A stretch of 35,129 nt of DNA from Cytophagaceae bacterium (GCA_947486835.1 CANKVC010000003.1:1-35129), one strand, 5' to 3'; counted from the first letter of the stretch, positions 17,871 to 26,633 are shown. Numbers and translations: made by a program. Notes: generated by a model not told the origin, from the letters alone.

Positions 17871-18660
17871 TGTAAGCTTTTTCGAAGAAATCGAGGTCAT
17901 TTTCGGCAATATTTTGGTGGGTTTTTTGTTTATGTTCATCAATAATTGATTGAATGCGGGTGTTATCCACATTTTCTAAGGATACTACTTTATCGGCAAA
18001 TTCCGCACCTATTTTAATAAATGCATGATAATCAGAAGTAGCTAAGCTACCCAAATGTACTTCATCTAAATCTCCAATTTTAACTTTTTCCAACAAATCG
18101 TCATTTGAAAACGTAAAATCAAAGGCGGAATTGTGTGGAGAAAAAATAGTTTTGGAATCTTTATAAATAGGGTGATTTCGGTAATGCGTGGAAATATACA
18201 AAGGCACTAAACTTGACATCCAATCGTTGCAATGAATGACATCTGGCGCCCAGCCTAATTTAATAACAGTCTCTAAAGCTCCTTTACAGAAAAATATAGC
18301 CCGTTCATGATTGTCAGGATAAAAATCACCCTCTTTATCATTTAAAACATATTTTCTTTGATAATAATCCTCATTATCGATAAAGTACACTTGCAATTTA
18401 GCCGCCGGAATACTGGCAACTTTTATGGTTAAGGGTTTCTCCTCATCGCCCATCGGAATCGTAATTCCGGAGAGTCGGACTACCTCATGCAATCGATTTT
18501 TTCGTTCGTTTATAGAACCAAATCTTGGAACCAATATTCTGATCTCCATCCCTCTCTCCTGCATGGCAGTAGGAAGATTGCGAACAAAACTGGCAATTTG
18601 TGATGTGTTTAGAAAGGGATCAACCTCGCTCGAAACGTAAAGAATACGTAATTTGGCCAT
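17851..18660 (-). CDS. Glycogen/starch synthase catalytic-domain-only protein (GT5 N-terminal domain)
   Basis: ILYVSSEVDPFLNTSQIASFVRNLPTAMQERGMEIRILVPRFGSIN, VIHCNDWMSSLVPLYI; only 269 aa. Confidence 0.82.
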   Translation of the reverse strand: MAKLRILYVSSEVDPFLNTSQIASFVRNLPTAMQERGMEIRILVPRFGSINERKNRLHEVVRLSGITIPMGDEEKPLTIKVASIPAAKLQVYFIDNEDYYQRKYVLNDKEGDFYPDNHERAIFFCKGALETVIKLGWAPDVIHCNDWMSSLVPLYISTHYRNHPIYKDSKTIFSPHNSAFDFTFSNDDLLEKVKIGDLDEVHLGSLATSDYHAFIKIGAEFADKVVSLENVDNTRIQSIIDEHKQKTHQNIAENDLDFFEKAYIEMAGA

Positions 18661-18703
18661 TCTAAAATTATTTATGGGGAAAAATTATCCCAAAAAAACA
18701 ATG

Positions 18704-18711
18704 CAAAAGTA
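18704..18711 (-). promoter_or_regulatory. -7 promoter element TACTTTTG for the GT5 protein
   Basis: CAAAAGTA on + strand; minus reading TACTTTTG matches TAnnTTTG ~45 nt upstream of the start codon. Confidence 0.45.
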
Positions 18712-18793
18712 CAAAAAATTTATCGCATTTCCACACCATTATTAGTCCAAAGGTCTTTATTTTGCTAATTGATTTATTATCTAACCCAATTTC

Positions 18794-19792
18794 ATGCTAA
18801 AATCCATCATAAAGTATCTTTTCTCTACCGCATTAGCCTTAGGCTTGTTGTATTGGGCATTCTCGTCAAGTAACATACAGTGGCAAGATATATTTGATAC
18901 GTTTGCGGTGGCCAACTACCAATGGATTCTGCTCTCCATCCTCATTTCCATTTTTTCACATATTTTGCGTGCATGGCGGTGGGAACAGCTGCTCGGCGCA
19001 ATGAATTTTTACCCAGGGACGCTTAGAACCTTTTCAGCGGTCATGATTGGCTACTTTGCCAATTTTATCGTTCCTAGAATGGGGGAAGTTTCCAGGTGTG
19101 GATCCCTTACAAAAACGGCTAACATTCCTTTCACCCAATCATTTGGGACAGTCATCACGGAAAGGATTGTCGACTTGCTCGGTTTACTCTTTATCGTTTT
19201 CATCGCCTTTTTTATTGCTTGGGAACCGATGCAACAATATTTATTCCCTAATGCAACTATACCGTCAACCTATTTGATTGTGTCAACGATATTGATTTTA
19301 GGCGCTTTAATTATTTTGCTATTTTTATTTAAAAATAAAATCGAAAAACTTTGGGCATCCTTTACGTCAAATAATAAATTGGGCAAAATTTTAGCTGGCT
19401 GGATCGTTGGAATTTTAAGCATCAAAGACGTCAAAAACCCTCAAAAATTCATTTTTTACTCTGTCCTAATTTGGGTATGCTATTATCTTAACGCCTATGT
19501 ACTATTATTAGCCTTCCCCGTAAGTCAATCCCTCAGCCTTTCAGCCGGATTAATGGTTTTAGTCATGGGGACATTTGGCATGGCCACACCCACACAAGGA
19601 GGAATTGGCGCCTACCATAAATTGGTTTCCGCCACCTTGGTCTTTTATTTAATACCGGTGAAGGACGCAACTGTATTAGCGACCTTTTTTCATGGAACCC
19701 AAATGGTCACCATTTTGTTATTGGGCGGATTAAGTTTTATCTTAACCTTATTTTTAACACAAATCGATGCAAAACCCATTGAGTCAAAGTAA
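18794..19792 (+). CDS. Lysylphosphatidylglycerol synthase TM-region / UPF0104-family membrane protein
   Basis: Multi-TM; LRAWRWEQLLGAM, GYFANFIVPRMGEVSRCGSLTK, TERIVDLLGLL, PTQGGIGAYH. Confidence 0.87.
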   Translation: MLKSIIKYLFSTALALGLLYWAFSSSNIQWQDIFDTFAVANYQWILLSILISIFSHILRAWRWEQLLGAMNFYPGTLRTFSAVMIGYFANFIVPRMGEVSRCGSLTKTANIPFTQSFGTVITERIVDLLGLLFIVFIAFFIAWEPMQQYLFPNATIPSTYLIVSTILILGALIILLFLFKNKIEKLWASFTSNNKLGKILAGWIVGILSIKDVKNPQKFIFYSVLIWVCYYLNAYVLLLAFPVSQSLSLSAGLMVLVMGTFGMATPTQGGIGAYHKLVSATLVFYLIPVKDATVLATFFHGTQMVTILLLGGLSFILTLFLTQIDAKPIESK

Positions 19793-20255
19793 AATCTTAG
19801 ATCTTATTTCGGCCATAGACCAACGAAATAATTGGAAAACCGATGAAAACGAACGCGTTGTTTTTACGAATGGATGCTTTGATATTTTGCATTTAGGCCA
19901 TGTCGATTACCTAGAAAAATCGAGCATGAGCGGTACAAAACTGATTGTAGGTGTAAACTCAGACCGGTCCGTCAAAGAATTAAAGGGACCCGAAAGACCT
20001 GTCAATTCGGAATATGCTCGAGCAAGATTAATTGCAGCTTTGGGTTTTGTTTCTATGGTCATTATCTTTGATGAAGATACGCCTTTGGATCTGATAAAAA
20101 CCTTGAAACCCGATGTGCTAATGAAGGGAAACGATTATAATTTAGAAACCATCGTGGGAGCCAAAGAAGTGTTGGAATACGGCGGTGAAGTTCTGACCAT
20201 ACCCCTTGTTCCCGATTATTCAACCACTGGAATTATTCAAAAACTAAAAAACTAA
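19767..20255 (+). CDS. rfaE2: D-glycero-beta-D-manno-heptose 1-phosphate adenylyltransferase-like nucleotidyltransferase
   Basis: VVFTNGCFDILHLGHVDYLEKS, VGVNSDRSVKELKGPERPVN, LKPDVLMKGNDYNLETIVGAKEV, STTGIIQKL. Confidence 0.9.
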   Translation: MQNPLSQSKILDLISAIDQRNNWKTDENERVVFTNGCFDILHLGHVDYLEKSSMSGTKLIVGVNSDRSVKELKGPERPVNSEYARARLIAALGFVSMVIIFDEDTPLDLIKTLKPDVLMKGNDYNLETIVGAKEVLEYGGEVLTIPLVPDYSTTGIIQKLKN

Positions 20256-20259
20256 AATT

Positions 20260-20940
20260 ATGTATATCATCGCTATTTTATTTGGAGTGGCCGGAATGTT
20301 AATTTCCTGGAGATTGAAATCAAAATTTCAAAAGTATGCTCAAGAGCCTTTACAAAGTAATTTTTCTGGCCAAGAAATTGCCGAAAAAATGCTCGCTGAT
20401 CATGGCATTACGGATGTTCGAGTGATCTCTGTTGAAGGCCAATTAACAGATCACTATAATCCTGCGGACAAAACAGTGAACTTATCTAACGATGTTTTTC
20501 ACGGTCGAAATGCCGCCGCCGCCGCAGTATCAGCACACGAATGTGGCCACGCAGTCCAACATGCACGTGCTTATTCTTTTTTAGAATTCAGAAGCGCCAT
20601 GGTTCCCATGTTAAATGTGGCGAATGGATTTATGCCCATCTTATTGATGATCGGTATGTTTGTACTTTATTCAACAGGAAGTGTACTTCTATTGACCATT
20701 GGCGTTGCGCTTTTTGCCCTTGCCACGCTCTTTAGCTTTGTTACTTTGCCTGTGGAATTTGACGCATCAAATCGCGCTTTAGCTTGGATCAAAGAAAAAG
20801 GAATTGTCACGCCAACTGAATATGAAATGTCAAAAGATGCACTTTGGTGGGCAGCTATGACCTATGTGGTCGCTGCACTGGGCATGTTAGCCCAATTGCT
20901 TTACTACTTAAACTTATTAGGTGGTCGTAGAAATGATTAA
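20260..20940 (+). CDS. Zinc-dependent metallopeptidase (YugP/Zn_peptidase_2 type)
   Basis: HECGHAVQHA zinc motif; LPVEFDASNRALAWI; C-terminal membrane segments. Confidence 0.88.
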   Translation: MYIIAILFGVAGMLISWRLKSKFQKYAQEPLQSNFSGQEIAEKMLADHGITDVRVISVEGQLTDHYNPADKTVNLSNDVFHGRNAAAAAVSAHECGHAVQHARAYSFLEFRSAMVPMLNVANGFMPILLMIGMFVLYSTGSVLLLTIGVALFALATLFSFVTLPVEFDASNRALAWIKEKGIVTPTEYEMSKDALWWAAMTYVVAALGMLAQLLYYLNLLGGRRND

Positions 20941-20961
20941 ATTCAATGATTACATTATAAC

Positions 20962-20995
20962 AAAAATGCCTCAAAATTCTTGAGGCATTTTTTTA
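20962..20995. terminator. Bidirectional rho-independent terminator
   Basis: AAAAATGCCTCAA-AATTC-TTGAGGCATTTTTTT between convergent genes. Confidence 0.88.
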
Positions 20996-22705
20996 TACAT
21001 TCAATTTACTTTTCCGATAACTATACCCAAAGTAAATCAATAAACCGGCCAAGCACCAATACAAAAAGCGCTCCCAATTCATTGCACCCATTTGAGTCAT
21101 TAAATACATATTCACCAAAAGACCCAATACAGGAATTAATGAAAGGTTATGCGTCACACTGAAAAAGGCTATAACAACCCAAATCAAGAAAAAACAAGTC
21201 ATAATCACATGATCGGCCTTTTCAGCGCCACTCCATATCCCCGAAAACCATTGTTGCCACGCGCTTAAAGTCGGCAAAGAAAGATATAAAGCAAGCACTA
21301 AGGAAAGCCCCACATAATATTTAGCATTGATGTACGGAATTTTAAACTTTGATTTTTTCTGATTTTCAGGGTCTAAATCTAAAATTAACACGCCCCCACA
21401 AACCAGCACAAAAGCAAATAAAGTTCCGATACTGCTCAGATTTATCACTTCCTCTAAATTGGCAAACAAGGCAGGAATTCCCACCAAAAAACCGGTCATG
21501 ATCGTTGAAAATGAAGGAGTCCTATACTTGGGATGAATACGCGAAAATGCTTTGGGCAACAAACCATCACGTGACATCGTCATCCAAATACGGGGTTGGC
21601 CCATTTGATAAACCAAAAGCGCACTCGTCAAAGCAATCACAGCACTCGCTGCCACAACCCCGGCCACGCCTGGCAAATTAACCTTCATAAACATAAAAGC
21701 TAATGGATCCTCAATTCCAGCTAATTCTCCCGAGGGAACAATGCCAGTCAGTACCAGCGTAACCATCACATATAAAACAGTGCAAATGATTAACGCCCAC
21801 ATCATTGCTTTGGGAATATCTCTTTGAGGATTTTTACATTCCTCCGCCGTTGTTGAGATAGAATCAAAACCAATATAAGCAAAGCAAACAGCAGCTACAC
21901 TCTTCAACACTCCACTAATGCCGTTAGGTGCAAATGGGGTCCAATTTTCTACTTGGACATAAAATGCCCCCACCCCTACCACGATAGCAATGACAGCTAA
22001 TTTGAGAATCACCAAAACATTATTCATATTTTTGGTTTCTTTGATGCCAATGTAAACTAAATAGGTAATCGCAGCTGTTATGAGCAAAGCGGGAATGTTG
22101 GCGACAAAATGCCAACCGAAAAAAACGGGGGCTGAATTAAACGCGACAAATCCTTCGCGTACATTGACCGACATTTGTTCTAATTTCTGACCCGCTTCTA
22201 ACGCTTGCAGAGCAGCTACGTGTGCTCGTTGGGCCGACAAATAATCCATGGTTAAAAATTCAGGCACATGAAATCCTAAACCCTCCAATAAATCCACAAA
22301 ATATTTAGACCAAGAAATGGCAACGGCCACATTGGATATCGCATATTCAAGCAATAAATTCCAACCTAAAATCCATGCCATCATTTCTCCCAAACTTGTA
22401 TATGCATAGGTATAGGCGCTTCCAGAAATAGGAACAGTCGCCGCAAACCGAGCATAACAAAATGCGGTAAACATACAGGCCAAAGCCGTAAAAACAAATA
22501 ATAATGAAACGGCTGGCCCCCCATTAGCGGAAGCCTGACCAATCGCTGAAAATATACTTGCGCCTATAATGGCCGCAACACCCATAAAGGTTAAATCTCG
22601 AACACCCAAGTTACGAATCATGGAATGACCCGCTAATTTTTCTACTTCTAACTGATCTGAAATGATTTTATCAATGGTTTTTTTTCGAAAAAGAGAAGCC
22701 CACAT
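20993..22705 (-). CDS. APC-family (cationic) amino acid permease
   Basis: 570 aa multi-TM; GVAAIIGASIFSAIGQASANGGPAVSLLFV, AVCFAYIGFDSISTTAEECKNPQRDIPKAMM. Confidence 0.9.
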   Translation of the reverse strand: MWASLFRKKTIDKIISDQLEVEKLAGHSMIRNLGVRDLTFMGVAAIIGASIFSAIGQASANGGPAVSLLFVFTALACMFTAFCYARFAATVPISGSAYTYAYTSLGEMMAWILGWNLLLEYAISNVAVAISWSKYFVDLLEGLGFHVPEFLTMDYLSAQRAHVAALQALEAGQKLEQMSVNVREGFVAFNSAPVFFGWHFVANIPALLITAAITYLVYIGIKETKNMNNVLVILKLAVIAIVVGVGAFYVQVENWTPFAPNGISGVLKSVAAVCFAYIGFDSISTTAEECKNPQRDIPKAMMWALIICTVLYVMVTLVLTGIVPSGELAGIEDPLAFMFMKVNLPGVAGVVAASAVIALTSALLVYQMGQPRIWMTMSRDGLLPKAFSRIHPKYRTPSFSTIMTGFLVGIPALFANLEEVINLSSIGTLFAFVLVCGGVLILDLDPENQKKSKFKIPYINAKYYVGLSLVLALYLSLPTLSAWQQWFSGIWSGAEKADHVIMTCFFLIWVVIAFFSVTHNLSLIPVLGLLVNMYLMTQMGAMNWERFLYWCLAGLLIYFGYSYRKSKLNV

Positions 22706-22711
22706 AGTTGG

Positions 22712-22746
22712 TTTGTTGGATGTATTTACGCCAACAAAAATACATC
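22712..22746. repeat. Two overlapping inverted repeats in the permease/GT2 divergent promoter region
   Basis: TTTGTTGG (22712-22719)/CCAACAAA (22731-22738) and GATGTATTT (22719-22727)/AAATACATC (22738-22746). Confidence 0.8.
22735..22742 (-). promoter_or_regulatory. -7 promoter element TATTTTTG for the permease
   Basis: CAAAAATA on +; TAnnTTTG on minus, ~30 nt upstream of the permease start. Confidence 0.4.
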
Positions 22747-22781
22747 TTTCTTCAAGAAATTCTAATTATGTCGATTTGTCT

Positions 22782-22789
22782 TACCTTTG
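22782..22789 (+). promoter_or_regulatory. -7 promoter element TACCTTTG for the GT2 gene
   Basis: TAnnTTTG match ending 4 nt before the GT2 ATG at 22794. Confidence 0.45.
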
Positions 22790-22793
22790 TATT

Positions 22794-23798
22794 ATGTCAG
22801 TCGCAATTGTCATCTTAAATTTTAATGGCCGAGGTTTTCTAGAAAAATTCCTTCCTGATGTTCTTTTAAATACACCAGAAGGAAAGATTTATGTGGCCGA
22901 CAATGGATCCACAGATGATTCCGTTAAGCTAGTTGAGGAAAAATTTCCACAGGTTACAATGATCCAATGGGCTAACAATCTTGGCTATGCGGGTGGATAT
23001 AATTTTGCCCTTAAACAAATTGAGGCGGAGTATTTTGTACTCATGAATTCAGATATTAAACCTCAAAAAGATTGGCTAAAGCCATTATTGACCTTCTTTG
23101 AGATGCATCCTAGTTGTGCAGCGGCGCAACCTTACATATTAGATTATCAACAACCTGAATATTTTGAATATGCCGGTGCCGCTGGTGGATACTGGGACCA
23201 ATTAGGTTATCCTTTTTGCCGAGGAAGAATCTTTGATCATTTGGAAAAAAATGAGAATCAATATCCCACATCATTTGTCAATTGGGCTTCAGGGGCCTGC
23301 CTAATGGTCAAATCAGAGCTTTTTTGGAAAGTCGGCGGTTTAGATGATTACTTTTTTGCTCACATGGAAGAAATAGATCTTTGTTGGCGCCTCCAAAGAG
23401 CCGGATATCAAATTGCAGCCGTGGCAGAAAGTCAAGTCTTGCACGTAGGAGGCGGGACTTTAGCACAAGGAAACCCCTTCAAAACCTATTTGAATTTCCG
23501 CAATAATTTGATCTTACTATACAAAAATGCAGACCCAGCACGTAAATTTACTACGATTTTAAAACGGATGATTTTAGATGGAATCGCTGGATTACGATTT
23601 TTAATGAATATGCAGTGGATGCAATTCTTAGCCGTATTGCACGCTCATTTCTATTTCTATAAGTATGTGATCTTTCACAAAAACAAACAGAATCTACCAG
23701 AAAGCCTTCAAAAAAAATACATTAACAGCTATCCTGGAATTATTGTTTTGGACTACTTCCTCAGAAAAATTAAGAAATTCTCAGATTTGAAATTTTAA
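22794..23798 (+). CDS. Family 2 glycosyltransferase
   Basis: MSVAIVILNFNGRGFLEKFLPDVL, YVADNGSTDDSVKLVEEKFP, NLGYAGGYNFAL, LMNSDIKP; ATG 22794 starts at the conserved beta-1 strand. Confidence 0.92.
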   Translation: MSVAIVILNFNGRGFLEKFLPDVLLNTPEGKIYVADNGSTDDSVKLVEEKFPQVTMIQWANNLGYAGGYNFALKQIEAEYFVLMNSDIKPQKDWLKPLLTFFEMHPSCAAAQPYILDYQQPEYFEYAGAAGGYWDQLGYPFCRGRIFDHLEKNENQYPTSFVNWASGACLMVKSELFWKVGGLDDYFFAHMEEIDLCWRLQRAGYQIAAVAESQVLHVGGGTLAQGNPFKTYLNFRNNLILLYKNADPARKFTTILKRMILDGIAGLRFLMNMQWMQFLAVLHAHFYFYKYVIFHKNKQNLPESLQKKYINSYPGIIVLDYFLRKIKKFSDLKF

Positions 23799-24016
23799 AT
23801 ATCCCAAACAGAAGGATTGTTCCTTTGCCGAAGATAGCGCCTTATGTTCATCCAAAAAGCAAGGATTAGATAAATGATGATGGGAGAACCCATGGTTAAA
23901 AAAGAAGTATAGATAAAATACAATCGAATGCTACTTGTCGAAATTTTGAACTTTTCACCTAATCGAGTACAAACTCCAAATGCCTGATTTTCAACGAAAT
24001 ATTTAATTTTATACAT
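23795..24016 (-). CDS. PspC-domain small membrane protein
   Basis: NQAFGVCTRLGEKFKISTSSIRLYFIYTSFLTMGSPIIIYLILAFWM. Confidence 0.82.
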   Translation of the reverse strand: MYKIKYFVENQAFGVCTRLGEKFKISTSSIRLYFIYTSFLTMGSPIIIYLILAFWMNIRRYLRQRNNPSVWDI

Positions 24017-24155
24017 ATCGATTAAATTATATCACAAAATTAGGAATAAGATCCGAAAATAACATCGCCGAAAATACATAAAACTATTTAATTATATAAA
24101 TTATTAAAATATTGATATTTATTTTAGAATAAATGTAAAAATATTTTCTTTTTTC

Positions 24156-24185
24156 TTGCATACAATATAATTATTTATACATTTG
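24156..24185 (+). promoter_or_regulatory. Consensus Bacteroidota promoter for the cold-shock gene
   Basis: TTG (24156-24158)-N19-TACATTTG (24178-24185), ~145 nt upstream of the csp ATG. Confidence 0.7.
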
Positions 24186-24221
24186 ACCACTTAAAAGATT
24201 TAACATATCCTTAATTTCGAC

Positions 24222-24243
24222 TTTCTCCTCTAGTTTCTCCTCT
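24222..24243 (+). repeat. Tandem direct repeat in the csp leader
   Basis: TTTCTCCTCT-AG-TTTCTCCTCT. Confidence 0.9.
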
Positions 24244-24330
24244 GATTTTCCAGGTTATTGATTCTATTAAAGTTTGTCGGCTTAAAGGTTTTTATCTCTC
24301 GAGGGTATTAATATTTTTAACATTTTTTTT

Positions 24331-24525
24331 ATGCAAACTGGTAAAGTAAAATTTTTCAACGAGACGAAAGGTTTCGGATTCATCGTTGATGATCAAACAG
24401 GTGAAGACATTTTCGTACACGTAACTGGCCTTACAGGCGTTACTATCCGCGAAAATGATTCAGTATCTTATGAAGTTACTGATGGAAAGCGTGGCGCAAA
24501 CGCTATCAACGTTAAGAAAATCTAA
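24331..24525 (+). CDS. Cold-shock domain protein
   Basis: MQTGKVKFFNETKGFGFIVDDQTGEDIFVHVTGL: RNP1/RNP2 motifs KGFGFI and IFVHV. Confidence 0.96.
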   Translation: MQTGKVKFFNETKGFGFIVDDQTGEDIFVHVTGLTGVTIRENDSVSYEVTDGKRGANAINVKKI

Positions 24526-24621
24526 TTTTCTTACGTTTTTTTTGATTAGAGCAAATCAGGATTAAACAATATATATAGGATTACCTATTTAAGATTGCAA
24601 AATTGATCTCTAGTTGAAGAG

Positions 24622-24655
24622 AAAAAAAAAGCCCTCAGAAATGAAGGCTTTTTTT
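24622..24655 (+). terminator. Rho-independent terminator after csp
   Basis: AAAAAAAAAGCC(C)TCA-GAAA-TGA(A)GGCTTTTTTT. Confidence 0.8.
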
Positions 24656-24736
24656 ATTTTACATGGTTCTGTTTACAAACTGAATACTATTTTCTACAGT
24701 TCAGTGGCCCAAAGTTAAACTTAAGCCTGAAGCAAT

Positions 24737-26449
24737 TTAAGAAATCCAGGCAATCACCTCCTCTTTGGTAGGCATGGATGAATCAATTTTCAATTTCTTT
24801 CTCATTCCACCTAAATCATTAAAAACTTTATTTGGATTGGCTTCTTTCAAAGCATCCAAAGTCAAAATTCCCATTTTCTGTAATGCTGGAATCCAAATTT
24901 CGGGTACCCCTGCGCTGATAAAATCTTGATCCGAAGATACTTCTTTCATGATTTCTGGACGCATTTGAGGAAAAAACAACACCTCTTGAATCGAGGATTG
25001 ATTCGTCATCAACATAGTTAATCGGTCTATTCCGATCCCAATACCCGACGTAGGTGGCATCGCATACTCCAATGAACGTATAAAATCATAATCCATCGCC
25101 ATCGCTTCATCATCGCCTTTTTCCGCTAATTTAAGTTGGTCCTCAAATCGCTCTTTTTGGTCAATCGGATCATTTAATTCGGAATAGGCATTTGCAATTT
25201 CTTTTCCATTCACAAATAGTTCAAAGCGTTCCACTAAACCCTCCTTCGATCTATGCTTCTTGGTTAGCGGAGACATTTCAACGGGATAATCAATAATGAA
25301 TGTGGGCTGAATTAAATTAGCTTCCACCTTCTCACCAAAAAGCTCGTCGATCAATTTACCTTTCCCCATTTGAGCATCCACTTCCATCCCAAAAGATGTA
25401 CATTTTGCTCTTAATTCATCTTCAGAAAGCTCATCTACATTCACGCCAGAATATTTCAAAATAGCTTCTGAAATACTTAATCGAGGATATGGACCAGCAA
25501 ATTCAATATGATTATCTCCCACTGAAATCTTAGTTTGACCATGTAAGGTCAAGGTTACCTTTTCAAAAATCTCCTCGGTCAAATTCATCATCCAATGGTA
25601 ATCTTTGTAAGCCACATAAAATTCTAAAGAGGTAAATTCAGGATTATGGGTTCTATCCATCCCCTCATTTCTGAACATCTTTCCAAACTCATACACTCCA
25701 TCAAATCCACCTACAATCAAACGCTTTAAATAAAGTTCATTGGCAATGCGCAAAAACAAAGGCATGTCCAACGTATTATGATGTGTTTTAAAGGGTCTCG
25801 CCGAGGCACCCCCATGAACCGATTGCAAAACAGGAGTTTCCACTTCTAACCAACCCCTTTGGTCAAACATCGTCCGCATCGTCGAAATAATCTTAGCGCG
25901 TTTAACGAAAATATCTTTAATGGAGGGATTTACGATCAAATCCACATATCGCTGGCGATACCTCATTTCAGGATCTGAGAAGGCATCATAGGTTTGACCA
26001 TCAGCTTCTTTCACCACTGGAAGTGGCTTCAGCGCTTTGGATAGCAAAGTAAATTCGCTCACATGAACCGATATCTCCCCAACTTGGGTCGTAAAAGCAT
26101 AGCCCTTGATACCGATAATATCTCCTATATCTAGAAGGCGTTTAAAAACGGTATTATACAACGTTTTATCCTCTCCTGGACATAAATCATCTCTTCGAAA
26201 ATACAACTGAATACGCCCATTCGCATCTTGTAATTCAGCAAATGAAGCATTTCCCATGATGCGAAATCCCATTAACCTACCAGCTAAACTAACTTCTTGG
26301 AAATTATTTAATTCAGGTTTATATTCGGCCAAAATCTGAGAAGAATAATGGCTGACCAAAAATGCGGCCGCAGGATAGGGATCGATTCCCATGCCAATAA
26401 GTTCCTGTCTTTTTTGACGTCTCAATAATTCTTGCTCACTTAATATCAT
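24737..26449 (-). CDS. lysS: Lysyl-tRNA synthetase (class II)
   Basis: FRNEGMDRTHNPEFTSLEFYVAYKDY, GIGIGIDRLTMLMTNQSSIQEVLFFPQMRPE; C-terminal helix-hairpin-helix-like extension. Confidence 0.95.
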   Translation of the reverse strand: MILSEQELLRRQKRQELIGMGIDPYPAAAFLVSHYSSQILAEYKPELNNFQEVSLAGRLMGFRIMGNASFAELQDANGRIQLYFRRDDLCPGEDKTLYNTVFKRLLDIGDIIGIKGYAFTTQVGEISVHVSEFTLLSKALKPLPVVKEADGQTYDAFSDPEMRYRQRYVDLIVNPSIKDIFVKRAKIISTMRTMFDQRGWLEVETPVLQSVHGGASARPFKTHHNTLDMPLFLRIANELYLKRLIVGGFDGVYEFGKMFRNEGMDRTHNPEFTSLEFYVAYKDYHWMMNLTEEIFEKVTLTLHGQTKISVGDNHIEFAGPYPRLSISEAILKYSGVNVDELSEDELRAKCTSFGMEVDAQMGKGKLIDELFGEKVEANLIQPTFIIDYPVEMSPLTKKHRSKEGLVERFELFVNGKEIANAYSELNDPIDQKERFEDQLKLAEKGDDEAMAMDYDFIRSLEYAMPPTSGIGIGIDRLTMLMTNQSSIQEVLFFPQMRPEIMKEVSSDQDFISAGVPEIWIPALQKMGILTLDALKEANPNKVFNDLGGMRKKLKIDSSMPTKEEVIAWIS

Positions 26450-26472
26450 GCTACATTTATATTTTCAAAGGG

Positions 26473-26495
26473 CAAAAATAGCCAAATCATTTGGC
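26473..26495 (-). promoter_or_regulatory. lysS -7 element with abutting 15-bp palindrome
   Basis: CAAAAATA (minus: TATTTTTG) directly next to GCCAAAT-C-ATTTGGC (26481-26495). Confidence 0.55.
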
Positions 26496-26546
26496 AAATA
26501 AAACTGCTAGGCGAGTTAGATAAAAACTTAAAACTTGTTAATAAAA

Positions 26547-26576
26547 TTGTAGACCTTAAACAATTGAGTACATTTT
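26547..26576 (+). promoter_or_regulatory. Promoter of the HtrA protease gene
   Basis: TTG (26547-26549)-N19-TACATTTT (26569-26576), one mismatch to TAnnTTTG. Confidence 0.5.
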
Positions 26577-26633
26577 TACGTTAAATTCGCACATTCAAAA
26601 ACCATAATCACAATTAATAAAAGATCCTTATAA

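Noticed and set aside
20510-20530. GCCGCCGCCGCCGC short trinucleotide run
   Set aside because: Encodes an Ala stretch near the zinc motif of the peptidase; too short to be considered a slippage locus.
24040-24150. AT-rich region between pspC and csp as a cryptic ncRNA
   Set aside because: Homopolymer-like AT sequence without stable pairing; likely promoter-proximal DNA for csp.
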